This document shows positions 56,725 through 64,000 of a DNA stretch of 64,000 nt, one piece after another. Every line of letters starts with the position of its first letter. The stretch's first letter is position 1. The notes below the pieces were generated by a model that saw only the letters and a program-made list of their open reading frames with translations, did not search any database and had not been told where the DNA came from. Origin of the DNA: Myxococcus xanthus (GTDB taxonomy: Bacteria > Myxococcota > Myxococcia > Myxococcales > Myxococcaceae); NCBI RefSeq assembly GCF_006402735.1, contig NZ_CP017174.1, positions 7,482,001 through 7,546,000 on the forward strand, given 5' to 3'. The position numbers and the translations under genes are program-made.

Positions 56725-58929
56725 CTACAGGTTGCGCTTGAAGTGGTCCATGACGCGCTCCCACTGGCGCTCGGTGACGAGCGGGTCGGGCACCATGTGC
56801 GTCAGGCCGCTCAACGGCAGCAGGTCGTGCGGCTTGCCGGCGCGGAAGAGCGCGTCACTCAGCTTCAGCGTGTGGAAGAAGTAGACGTTGTCGTCCGCGG
56901 TGCCGTGGATGAGCAGCAGCTTGCCCATGGGCTTGTCCTGCTTCGCGTACGTCAAGAGCGAGCTCTTCTCGTAGGCCTCCGGGCTCTGCTGCGGCACCCC
57001 CAGGTAGCGCTCGGTGTAGTGGGTGTCGTAGTCCAGCCAGTCCACCACCGGGGCGCCGGCCACGCCGGCCTTGAAGACGTCCGGACGCTTGAGCACGGCC
57101 AGGGCGGCCATGTAGCCGCCGAAGCTCCAGCCGGAGATGCCCACGCGGGACAAATCAATCTCCGGGACTTCCTTCGCCAGCGCCTGGATGGCGGCGGCCT
57201 GGTCATCAATCGTGACGCCGGCGAAGTCGCCCTTCACCTCGCGCTCCCACTTCGCGCCGCGCAGCGGGGTGCCCCGGCCGTCAATCTTCACCACGAGGAA
57301 GCCCTGGTCCGCCACCCACTGCGACATCAGGTGCGCGGCCATGCTCTTGTGGACCACGGTGGTGGTGGGGCCGCCGTACACCTCGACGATGACGGGCAGC
57401 TTCTGGCCGGGCTTGAAGTTGCGCGGGCGCACCAGGGACGTCCAGAAGCGCTCGGGGCCCACCTGCCGCTGCTCCACGTTGGGCGTGTAGGGCGGCTCCT
57501 GCGCCACCGAGGGCAGCTCGCCCACGCGGGTGCCGTCGCCGCGCACCACCTGCACCTTGGGCATGGACTTCAGGCCCTGGCCGTTCATCACCACCAGCCC
57601 GCCACTCTTGGACACCGAGCCCGACTCGATGTCGAGCCCCGTCGTCACCTTCTCCGGCGCGCCACCGGCCTTCACGCGCCACAGGTGGCTCTGCGTAGGG
57701 TTGGGGCCACCATTGAAGTAGAGCGTGTCATCCTTCTGGATGTAGCGCGCCAGCGAGCGGAAGCCCGCGTCCGGCTTCACCACGGTGCGCGCCAGCGAGC
57801 CATCCGCCTTGCGCAGCTCCACCTCCGGGCCGCCGTTGCGCTCGGTGTACCAGAGGAAGCCGCTGCCATCCTCCAGCCACAGCGGGAAGGCCTGCTCCAG
57901 GTTGAGCCAGGCGTCGTCCTTCTCCGTGAGCAACTCCCGCGACTTGCCCGTGCGCGGGTCCACCGCGAGCAGCTTCTGCTCGGTCTGCTCGCGGTTCTGC
58001 ACCAGCACGGTGAGCGGGCCGCCCTTGGGCCACGTCACGGTGGCCAGGTACGGGTACTTCGCCGCGTCCCACTGCGCCCACACGGTGCGTCCGCCGGTGA
58101 CGGGGGTAATGCCCAGGCGCACCTTGGCGTTGGCCTTGCCAGGACGCGGGTATGCGAACTCCTCGCCGCCGCGCTCGGGGTGCATGACGTCGACGATGGT
58201 GAGCTTCTCCACGTCCGACGTGTCCGACTCCGTGTAGGCGACGGACTTCGCGTCCGGGCTCCACCAGTACCCGGTGAAGCGGCCCATCTCCTCCTGGGCG
58301 ACGAACTCGGCCACTCCGTGCGACTTCGTCTCGGTGCCGCCCTTGGTGACGCGCTGCTCGCGGTTGGCGGCGACGTCGATGCGGTACACGTCGTTGTCCC
58401 GCACGTAGGCCACCTGCTTGCCGTCCGGCGAGAAGCGCGGGTCCAGCGTCCCCGGCCCCGTCTTCAGCTCCGTCACCTTGCCGTTGGCGCGGTCCACCAC
58501 GTAGAGGCGGCCGGACAGGGGCACCAACAGCCGGTTGCCATCCTCGGACACCTGGAAGCTGGTGAAGCCCCGGGCGCTGACGCGCATGCGCTCACGGCGG
58601 GCCTTCTCCTCGGGGGTGAGCGTCTCCTCGGCGCCCTTGAGGATGGCCTCGGGCGTGAGCAGCTCACGCGTCTGCCCGCTCTCCACGTCGAACGCGTAGA
58701 GCGTCTGCACGTTGGACGTGGGCTGGGTGCGCAGGAAGAGGATGCTCTTCTCGTCGGGCGAAATGCGCACGCCGCCGGGCCGGCCGCTCATGAAGCGGCG
58801 CGTCTCCGAGAACTGGCGCAGGAAGGGGTCTTGCGACCGCTGCGTCTTGGACATGGTCAGGGGCTTCTGCTCCTGGGCGAAGGACGAAGCGCTCGCAAAC
58901 AGGAGCGCGGCGGTGAGGACGTGGCGCAT
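56725..58929 (-). CDS. Secreted DPP-IV-type S9 peptidase
   Basis: 734-residue exported serine peptidase. Signal peptide about 1-18 ([18 protein letters not shown]). Beta-propeller domain (about 40-470) with repeated SPDxxxVAY strands and the substrate-anchoring Glu pair in [17 protein letters not shown]. Hydrolase domain: nucleophile Ser602 in GWSFGGYM, Asp679 in [10 protein letters not shown], His711 in LTHMV. The EE motif plus this triad is the signature of the DPP-IV branch that trims X-Pro dipeptides. ATG 58929. Periplasmic or extracellular. Divergent from the UPF0489 gene. Confidence 0.94.
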   Translation of the reverse strand: MRHVLTAALLFASASSFAQEQKPLTMSKTQRSQDPFLRQFSETRRFMSGRPGGVRISPDEKSILFLRTQPTSNVQTLYAFDVESGQTRELLTPEAILKGAEETLTPEEKARRERMRVSARGFTSFQVSEDGNRLLVPLSGRLYVVDRANGKVTELKTGPGTLDPRFSPDGKQVAYVRDNDVYRIDVAANREQRVTKGGTETKSHGVAEFVAQEEMGRFTGYWWSPDAKSVAYTESDTSDVEKLTIVDVMHPERGGEEFAYPRPGKANAKVRLGITPVTGGRTVWAQWDAAKYPYLATVTWPKGGPLTVLVQNREQTEQKLLAVDPRTGKSRELLTEKDDAWLNLEQAFPLWLEDGSGFLWYTERNGGPEVELRKADGSLARTVVKPDAGFRSLARYIQKDDTLYFNGGPNPTQSHLWRVKAGGAPEKVTTGLDIESGSVSKSGGLVVMNGQGLKSMPKVQVVRGDGTRVGELPSVAQEPPYTPNVEQRQVGPERFWTSLVRPRNFKPGQKLPVIVEVYGGPTTTVVHKSMAAHLMSQWVADQGFLVVKIDGRGTPLRGAKWEREVKGDFAGVTIDDQAAAIQALAKEVPEIDLSRVGISGWSFGGYMAALAVLKRPDVFKAGVAGAPVVDWLDYDTHYTERYLGVPQQSPEAYEKSSLLTYAKQDKPMGKLLLIHGTADDNVYFFHTLKLSDALFRAGKPHDLLPLSGLTHMVPDPLVTERQWERVMDHFKRNL

Positions 58930-59050
58930 GCGTCGTCGAATCCCCGCGCGGAAGGGCGGGGCTCCTTTCGTGGAAAGGTGCGGAGCAGCCTACACTCGGC
59001 GGCCTCGCGGCCGGAGCAAACGCCTGGCGTGCTGGAGGATTCCCGACGCA

Positions 59051-59827
59051 ATGGAAACGGAAGACGACGCTCCGCGGCACCTGCGCCTGGCCGGCATCAT
59101 CCGCCTGGGCCTGGGCGGAGGACGCGGCCCCCAAGACGCCTACGTGTTCGACCCGCACCGGCTCGCCCTCCCCGCCTGGGCCTGCGCCCTGGGTGACACG
59201 GAGGGCCCCGCCCTGCTGGTGACGCTGGACCGGCACCTGGACACCGTGGTGCCCCGGGCTCCCGCGGCCGTGCCGGACCGCACGGCCGGGCTGCGCGCGC
59301 TGGATGAACATGCCCGCTGGTCCCTGGACGTCCGCAACTACGACCACATCCTCGCGGCCATGGAGGCCGGGCTGGTGGGAGACGCCCTGCTGATTGCACG
59401 CACCCGCCCCCGCGGCGCCTTCGCGGGCGACACCTACGTGGACACGCGGGGCCGCGCGCACCGGCTGGTGGCCATCCCCACCGTGGACCGCGCCGCCGAG
59501 GCCTACAGCCGCCCTGCCCCCGGCGACGCCGTGCGCGACGTGCTGGACGCCGCCGGACGGGTGCTGCTGGACGTGGACCTGGACTGCTTCACCTCCCTGA
59601 GCGACGCGGACCCGACGACGGTGCTCCCCTGGCCACAGCAGGTGATTCGCGAGTTCCTGCTTCCAGAGGACTCGGAGCCCTTCTGGGACACGGTGCTGCG
59701 CAAGACGGTGGCGCTGACGCTGGCGCGCGAGCCCCACCACTGCGGCGGGCTGCTCGCGTCCGGGGACCTGTTCCAGGACGCGGCCCAGGTGCTGTTCCGG
59801 GAGCTCTTGCGCACCGAGCCCCCGTGA
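59051..59827 (+). CDS. UPF0489 family (arginase-like) protein
   Basis: 258 residues matching the UPF0489 domain family, whose characterised bacterial members include peptide arginases that convert Arg to Ornithine in RiPP precursors. Metal-site candidates: VTLDRHLDTV (DxHxD) and LLDVDLDCFTSLSD (DxDxD). Other conserved pieces: WSLDVRNYDHILAAMEAG and EPHHCGGLLASGDLF. ATG 59051 with GGAGGA 11 bases before. No precursor peptide or RiPP enzyme is adjacent, so the substrate is open. Convergent with the Omp85-like gene. Confidence 0.75.
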   Translation: METEDDAPRHLRLAGIIRLGLGGGRGPQDAYVFDPHRLALPAWACALGDTEGPALLVTLDRHLDTVVPRAPAAVPDRTAGLRALDEHARWSLDVRNYDHILAAMEAGLVGDALLIARTRPRGAFAGDTYVDTRGRAHRLVAIPTVDRAAEAYSRPAPGDAVRDVLDAAGRVLLDVDLDCFTSLSDADPTTVLPWPQQVIREFLLPEDSEPFWDTVLRKTVALTLAREPHHCGGLLASGDLFQDAAQVLFRELLRTEPP

Positions 59828-59840
59828 GCCACGCCGCGCG

Positions 59841-61616
59841 CTACAGCGGCGTCTCCATGAAGTTGGGCCGCACGTCCGTCATCTGCCCGCCCGCGAAGGA
59901 GAAGCGGCTGCCCACCGGCGGCCGGGCGTCGTTGAGCACGTAGCCGAAGTCCACGCGGAAGGGCAGGACGTTGAACTGCGGGAAGAGCAGCCGCAGGCCC
60001 ATGCCCACCGTGTGCACCATGGCGGGCCGGTCATTGAAGGCGCTGCCCGAGTCCCAGAAGAGCACGCCGCCCAAGTGCACCGTCTTCACGACGATGGGCC
60101 GGCTGCGGTACTCCAGGTTGAAGAGCAAGAGCCGCCGGCCGGAGTAAGCATCCGCGCCCGCGCCGCGCAGGCCGTTGGCGCCGCCCAGCAGGTGGATGCG
60201 GTCGAACAAGTCATCGATATTCACGTCCAGCAGCCCGCGCGCCACGAAGCGCCCGCCCAGCACCTTGGGCGACACTTCAATCAGCTCCGCCGCCCAGCGC
60301 CGATTGGTCCACGCGCCCCCCGGCCCCAGCGGCCGGCGGATGGCGCCCGACATGGACGCGGTGGTGAGCGTGTCCCCCAGCCGCAGGCGGTAGCGCAGCG
60401 CCAGCCCGCCTTCGACGAAGTGGCTTTGCTCGCCGAACACCGGCGGCGCGTAGCGCAGGGTGGCCGCCACCCAGTGCCCCATCTGGAAGTCCTCGGCCAG
60501 GACGTACGAGTCCACGTCCCGCAGCACCTCGTAGCGCGCGTCGAAGGCGCGCAGGCTCAGCCCGACGTAGCCCGCGTCCTCGGCGCGCGGCAGGTAGTTG
60601 CGGTTGAACCACTCCGACTGCTCCGGCGAGAGGCCGGATGCCAGCGGCGCGCCGTAGGCGTAATGGTAGGCCCCCACCGTGCCGCCCACGTTCCACTTGT
60701 AGCGGGTGCCATGCGAGCGCGTGTACGAGAAGCCGCCCACCACCTCTTCGGTCCGGTAGATGTAGGGCACCGCGGGCCCGCCCGGGAATGGCAGCTGCCA
60801 GATGGACGCGCCCCGGTAGACGCGGTTGGTCTCCACGTTCCAGGACACGGAGGCGCTGGCGCTCCACGGCGTGGACAGCGAGTACAAGGGCCGGCTCACC
60901 GCGAGGCTGCCGCGCGAGCCCTCCGTCTTGCCCGTCTCCCGGCCCTGGATGACGGCGATGGACTCACTCAGTGACCAGCGGCTGCCCAGCACACGCGGGT
61001 CGGTGTAGCTCTGCCCCAGGCTGAGGGTGTCCTGCCGCAGCACGAAGTCCACGGCGATGCGCTTGCCGCGCCCCAGGAAGTTCTGCTCCGTGCCCTGCAG
61101 CTTCAGGTACTGGAGCAGCGAGCCCACCGCCGCGAAGTCACTGTTGAGCCGCAGCGACCAGATGTCCTTGGTGACGGCCATCAGCGCCACCGAGTCCGGC
61201 GTGCGGCCCTTCACCGCCACCAGGCGGACCATGGAGAACAGGCGCAGCCCGCGCAGGTTGCGCGCCGTCTCCTGGGCGAGCGCGTCCGAGTACGGCGCCC
61301 CCACCTGGAGCAGCACCTCGCGCCGGACGACGTCGTCCCGCGTCCGGGCATGGAAGATGTTGAGGAAGTCCGGGAAGGGGTCGATTTCGGCCACCACGTC
61401 CTCGGTGTCCACCAACACCTCTTCCAGAATCTTGCCCTCCGGCGCAGGCTCCAGCACCCGTCCGTGCCGGGCCAGGGCCTCGTCAATCAGCGCGTCCTCG
61501 TAGTTGTCGATGGCCGACGCGAGGCCCTGCGCTGGCGCGTCAGACGACGCTTCCGGCGTGGAAGGCGCGGCCGCGAGAGACGTGGCGACGAGCAACGCAG
61601 GCAGCAAAAGCGGCAC
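59841..61616 (-). CDS. Omp85/BamA-like outer-membrane protein
   Basis: 591 residues. Signal peptide at the start (VPLLLPALLVATSLAAA), a POTRA-like periplasmic part (about 85-165: VVRREVLLQVGAPYSDALAQETARNLR), then many amphipathic strands and the barrel motif LLLFNLEYRSRPIVVKTVHLGGVLFWDSG with RVDFGYVLN near the end. Resembles surface-antigen/TamA-like proteins more than essential BamA (single POTRA). GTG 61616 is used since AGGA sits 8 bases upstream; ATG 61625 is in frame but adjacent to AGG. Confidence 0.85.
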   Translation of the reverse strand: MPLLLPALLVATSLAAAPSTPEASSDAPAQGLASAIDNYEDALIDEALARHGRVLEPAPEGKILEEVLVDTEDVVAEIDPFPDFLNIFHARTRDDVVRREVLLQVGAPYSDALAQETARNLRGLRLFSMVRLVAVKGRTPDSVALMAVTKDIWSLRLNSDFAAVGSLLQYLKLQGTEQNFLGRGKRIAVDFVLRQDTLSLGQSYTDPRVLGSRWSLSESIAVIQGRETGKTEGSRGSLAVSRPLYSLSTPWSASASVSWNVETNRVYRGASIWQLPFPGGPAVPYIYRTEEVVGGFSYTRSHGTRYKWNVGGTVGAYHYAYGAPLASGLSPEQSEWFNRNYLPRAEDAGYVGLSLRAFDARYEVLRDVDSYVLAEDFQMGHWVAATLRYAPPVFGEQSHFVEGGLALRYRLRLGDTLTTASMSGAIRRPLGPGGAWTNRRWAAELIEVSPKVLGGRFVARGLLDVNIDDLFDRIHLLGGANGLRGAGADAYSGRRLLLFNLEYRSRPIVVKTVHLGGVLFWDSGSAFNDRPAMVHTVGMGLRLLFPQFNVLPFRVDFGYVLNDARPPVGSRFSFAGGQMTDVRPNFMETPL

Positions 61617-61761
61617 GCAAGGCATCCTGTCATGAGCCGCGGCATTGCCCCCTGGACAATGCCGCGCTCTGTTACATCGGGGGATTTCCCGCTTTCACGG
61701 TCGCGTCAAAAATATACATGGGGGAAGCAACCGCGAAGCCCACTGGGTGGATAATGACGGC

Positions 61762-63024
61762 ATGACCAGCGTCGTCGGCCCCCGCCGCTCGCCCCTCCTC
61801 GCTCGCCCGACCACCGAAACCGCCCGTGAGACGACGTCCTCCCCCCGGACGACCTCCTCCGCGGCCACCAGTTCGTTCCAGCCCGCGCGGCCGGGACTCG
61901 AGGGCACAACGCCTTCGATGCTGACGAAGCTCGGCGCGGTCTTCGTTCCCCAGACGCCCACTGCGACGCAGGCGGCGGCCTCCCACCTGAAGGCCGCGGT
62001 CGGCACACGGGCGGCGGCGCTGGTCCACAGCACGACGCCCAACGCCGACATCAAGGACCACACCACCATCGAGAGCACCATCGACGTCCCCGAGGACGCC
62101 ACGGTGGAGTCGCTCAAGCTCAACCTGGACATCGAGCACACCTACCGGGGAGACCTGAAGGTGACGCTGACCTCGCCGTCCGGCAAGAGCGCGGTGGTGT
62201 CGGACCGCAAGGGCGGTTCGGCGGATGGCCTGACCGGCGCCTTCGACCTGTCCGCGTTCAAGGGCGAGCCCACGAAGGGCACCTGGATGCTGGAGGTGCA
62301 GGACGCGGCGCGCGGCGACACCGGCACGCTGAAGTCGTGGGGCCTGGACATCGCCCCGCAGACGCCAGTGACGGAGCCCGAGGCGCCGGAAGAACCCGAA
62401 GGTGGCCTCTTCGAGGGCCTGCGCGACGGCGCGCTGCTGGACGCGCTCCAGGACTACTCGTCCGGCAAGAAGGTGGTCAGCTACAACGAGGCCCGCCGGC
62501 TGATGTTCTCCAGCCTGGATGTGAATGAGAACGGCAACGTCGTCTGCGTCTACACGGGCGCCGAAGTCAAAGGCGGCAAGATTCCCAACAACTCGGTGAT
62601 GAACACCGAGCACACCTGGCCCCAGTCGAAGGGCGCCACGGGCGCGGCGAAGAGCGACCTGCACCACCTCTACCCCACCGACAGCAAGGCCAACTCCCGG
62701 CGCAGCAGCTTCCCGTTCGGCGAAGTGGTCAACGTGCGGTGGAGCCAGAACGGCGCCAAGCTGGGCACCGACGCGCGCGGCAACATGGTCTTCGAGCCGC
62801 CCGACTCCCACAAGGGCAACGTGGCGCGCGCGATGTTCTACTTCTCCGCCACCTACAACAAGCCCATCTCCAGCGACGAGGAGGCGGCGCTCAAGGCGTG
62901 GAACAAGCTCGACACGGTGGACGCCGCCGAAATCGAGCGCAACCGCCGCATCGCCACCATCCAGGGCAACTCCAACGCCTTCGTCGAGGACGCGGCGCTG
63001 GCCGACCGCATCAAGGACTTCTAG
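61762..63024 (+). CDS. P-domain plus endonuclease I (EndA/NucM-like) protein
   Basis: 420 residues. Ser/Thr-rich N-terminus with no signal peptide (about 1-70), a proprotein-convertase P domain (about 95-195: DIEHTYRGDLKVTLTSPSGK, GTWMLEVQDAARGDTGTLKSWGLDI), then an endonuclease I domain (about 210-415) with NTEHTWPQSKGATGAAKSDL, the catalytic His-metal segment, LHHLYPTDSKANSRRSSFPFG and NGNVVCVYTG. Expected to cut DNA/RNA unspecifically. ATG 61762; a three-codon ATG-ACG-GCA-TGA sits just before and overlaps it. A TATACA at 61713-61718 may be a -10 element. Its stop overlaps the convergent gene (CTAG). Confidence 0.85.
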   Translation: MTSVVGPRRSPLLARPTTETARETTSSPRTTSSAATSSFQPARPGLEGTTPSMLTKLGAVFVPQTPTATQAAASHLKAAVGTRAAALVHSTTPNADIKDHTTIESTIDVPEDATVESLKLNLDIEHTYRGDLKVTLTSPSGKSAVVSDRKGGSADGLTGAFDLSAFKGEPTKGTWMLEVQDAARGDTGTLKSWGLDIAPQTPVTEPEAPEEPEGGLFEGLRDGALLDALQDYSSGKKVVSYNEARRLMFSSLDVNENGNVVCVYTGAEVKGGKIPNNSVMNTEHTWPQSKGATGAAKSDLHHLYPTDSKANSRRSSFPFGEVVNVRWSQNGAKLGTDARGNMVFEPPDSHKGNVARAMFYFSATYNKPISSDEEAALKAWNKLDTVDAAEIERNRRIATIQGNSNAFVEDAALADRIKDF

Positions 63025-63890
63025 GCCCCCGCGGAGCGCAGCTCCCCATCGCGCAGGGGCGGCAGCTTCTCGCCCCGCGCCACCGCCGCGACGATTTTCG
63101 CCAGCCGGTCCACGCCGTCCGACAGGGCGGCCGGCCCCGGCTGGAGGATGAGCGAGCTCTTCACCTCGTAGAGCTGGTCATCCACCACCGCCCGGACCCC
63201 GGTCCACCCGGGGCGGGCGACGATTTTCTCCCGCTTCGCCTTGCGCCCGCACCAGCTGGCGATGACGCCCTCCGGGTCGCGCCGCGCCACCTCCTCCGGC
63301 GCGAAGATGCGGCCCTGCGCCCCCTGCGACGCGCGCGACTCCCGGCACACGTCCACGCCGCCCACCAGCTCCACCAGCTCCGAACACCAGCGGATGCCGG
63401 AGATGAGCGGCTCATGCCACTCCTCGAAGAAGATGCGTGGCCGGCGTGGAAGCGACTCCGCGGCGTCCGCGTGCCGCTCCAGGTTCGCGGTGAGCTCGGC
63501 GGCCAGCGCCTCCGCGGCCTCGGGCCGCCCCACCAGCGCGCCCGTCAGCCGCACCGACTGGAGGATTTCGGCGATGGAGCGCTGGTTGAACAGGTAGACG
63601 GGCACGCCCCGCTTCGCCAGCTCGCGGCCGATGTCCGCCTGCAAGTCGGAGAAGCCCAGCACCAGGTCCGGCTTCAGCTCCAGGATGCGCTCGAAGTTCG
63701 CGTCCAGGAATGAGCTGACACGCGGCTTCTTGCGAGCCTGGGGCGGACGCACGGTGAAGCCGGATACACCCACCACCAGGTCCTCCGCGCCCAGGCGGTA
63801 GAGCACCTCCGTCGTCTCCTCGGTGAGACACACGACGCGGCGGGGATAGGGCGGCGCACCGGAGAGCAGCTCGGACAGGCGGGCATTCAT
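63021..63890 (-). CDS. BtuF-like ABC substrate-binding protein without signal peptide
   Basis: 289-residue member of the cobalamin/iron-siderophore binding fold (helical-backbone class III): RVVCLTEETTEVLYRLGAED, VSSFLDANFERILELKPDLVLGFSDLQ, and LIEIVGGVD-type block LVELVGGVDVC. The usual Sec signal peptide is missing; the chain starts MNARLSELLSGAPPYPRRVV directly. Proteins of this subgroup are often annotated as cobalamin-binding; the role may be cytoplasmic. ATG 63890, with GTG 63902 an in-frame alternative. Stop overlaps the convergent nuclease gene by four bases. Confidence 0.82.
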   Translation of the reverse strand: MNARLSELLSGAPPYPRRVVCLTEETTEVLYRLGAEDLVVGVSGFTVRPPQARKKPRVSSFLDANFERILELKPDLVLGFSDLQADIGRELAKRGVPVYLFNQRSIAEILQSVRLTGALVGRPEAAEALAAELTANLERHADAAESLPRRPRIFFEEWHEPLISGIRWCSELVELVGGVDVCRESRASQGAQGRIFAPEEVARRDPEGVIASWCGRKAKREKIVARPGWTGVRAVVDDQLYEVKSSLILQPGPAALSDGVDRLAKIVAAVARGEKLPPLRDGELRSAGA

Positions 63891-63922
63891 GCGGGGCCAC
63901 ACCCTAACGCGGCCACCGCCGC

Positions 63923-63938
63923 GCTACGTGTCCGTAGC
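63923..63938. repeat. Small inverted repeat at the right edge
   Basis: GCTACG (63923-63928) and CGTAGC (63933-63938) form a 6-bp inverted repeat around TGTC, in the 110 bases after the binding-protein start. A frame from ATG 63954 runs off the window and may be a gene start, but there is too little to call. Confidence 0.2.
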
Positions 63939-64000
63939 ATTCGTCCGTGCGCATGGACCGGGCTTTCACCGCACTCCCAGTCACGACACGTCCCAGGTGT

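Noticed and set aside
63954-64000. Start of a possible plus-strand gene at the right edge
   Set aside because: Only 15 codons are visible and there is no ribosome site, so it cannot be supported.

Overview
The window is GC-rich DNA (strong G/C preference at third codon positions) from a myxobacterium, most likely a Myxococcaceae member (Myxococcus/Corallococcus-like). The lineage call rests on gene content: a TIGR02265/DUF2378 protein (a family essentially confined to Myxococcales), a Myxococcales-type sigma-70 factor paired with a zinc-finger/TPR Ser/Thr kinase, many two-component proteins, a full chemosensory operon, and secreted hydrolases typical of a predatory or degradative soil bacterium. 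No rRNA, tRNA, CRISPR array, insertion sequence or phage block was seen. Assignments come from reading motifs; no database search was run.

Region by region. 1-7.9 kb: a partial GAF histidine kinase and its small overlapping partner, release factor 3 (prfC), a RidA protein, an unrecognised polybasic-helix protein, an OmpR-type response regulator/sensor kinase pair, and a PolX-like helix-hairpin-helix protein without a polymerase domain. 7.9-13.2 kb: a secreted lipase, a kelch-propeller lipoprotein, a decayed acyltransferase-3 remnant, and an orphan siderophore-binding protein behind a Fur-box-like element. 13.2-17.2 kb: a three-gene ABC-2 exporter and an Rsm22-type ribosome-assembly methyltransferase. 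17.2-28.6 kb: prolyl aminopeptidase, YhfC-type intramembrane protease, GH18 chitinase, the kinase/sigma pair, an M20 peptidase, a single-domain response regulator, a GYF/J-like/PilZ chimera and an unlisted 36-residue membrane protein.

28.7-43 kb: a PAS-GAF histidine kinase, ferredoxin reductase-like enzyme, PlsC acyltransferase, two RNA-modifying enzymes, a cysteine-rich secreted peptide with decayed tandem copies of its tail, an Nfu Fe-S carrier coupled to a methyltransferase, a TIGR02265 protein, a FemAB-like protein, and clpS-clpA. 43-51 kb: a seven-gene chemosensory operon on the minus strand (cheY, receiver-CheW fusion, cheR, cheW, cheA with a terminal receiver, cheB, MCP), with a GTGAG-type inverted repeat in front. 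51-64 kb: fabI, sucA-sucB, a cold-shock gene, a DPP-IV-type peptidase, a UPF0489 (peptide-arginase-like) protein, an Omp85-like outer-membrane protein, a P-domain/endonuclease I protein and a BtuF-like binding protein.

Functional coupling shows as four-base start/stop overlaps: kinase with regulator (5478), ABC ATPase with permease (14814), sigma factor with kinase (24583), and most junctions of the che operon. The least explained items are the 36-residue membrane protein, the tandem-decayed cysteine-rich peptide, the sigma/kinase pair, and the unknown domains in the 3786-4748 and 6987-7889 genes.
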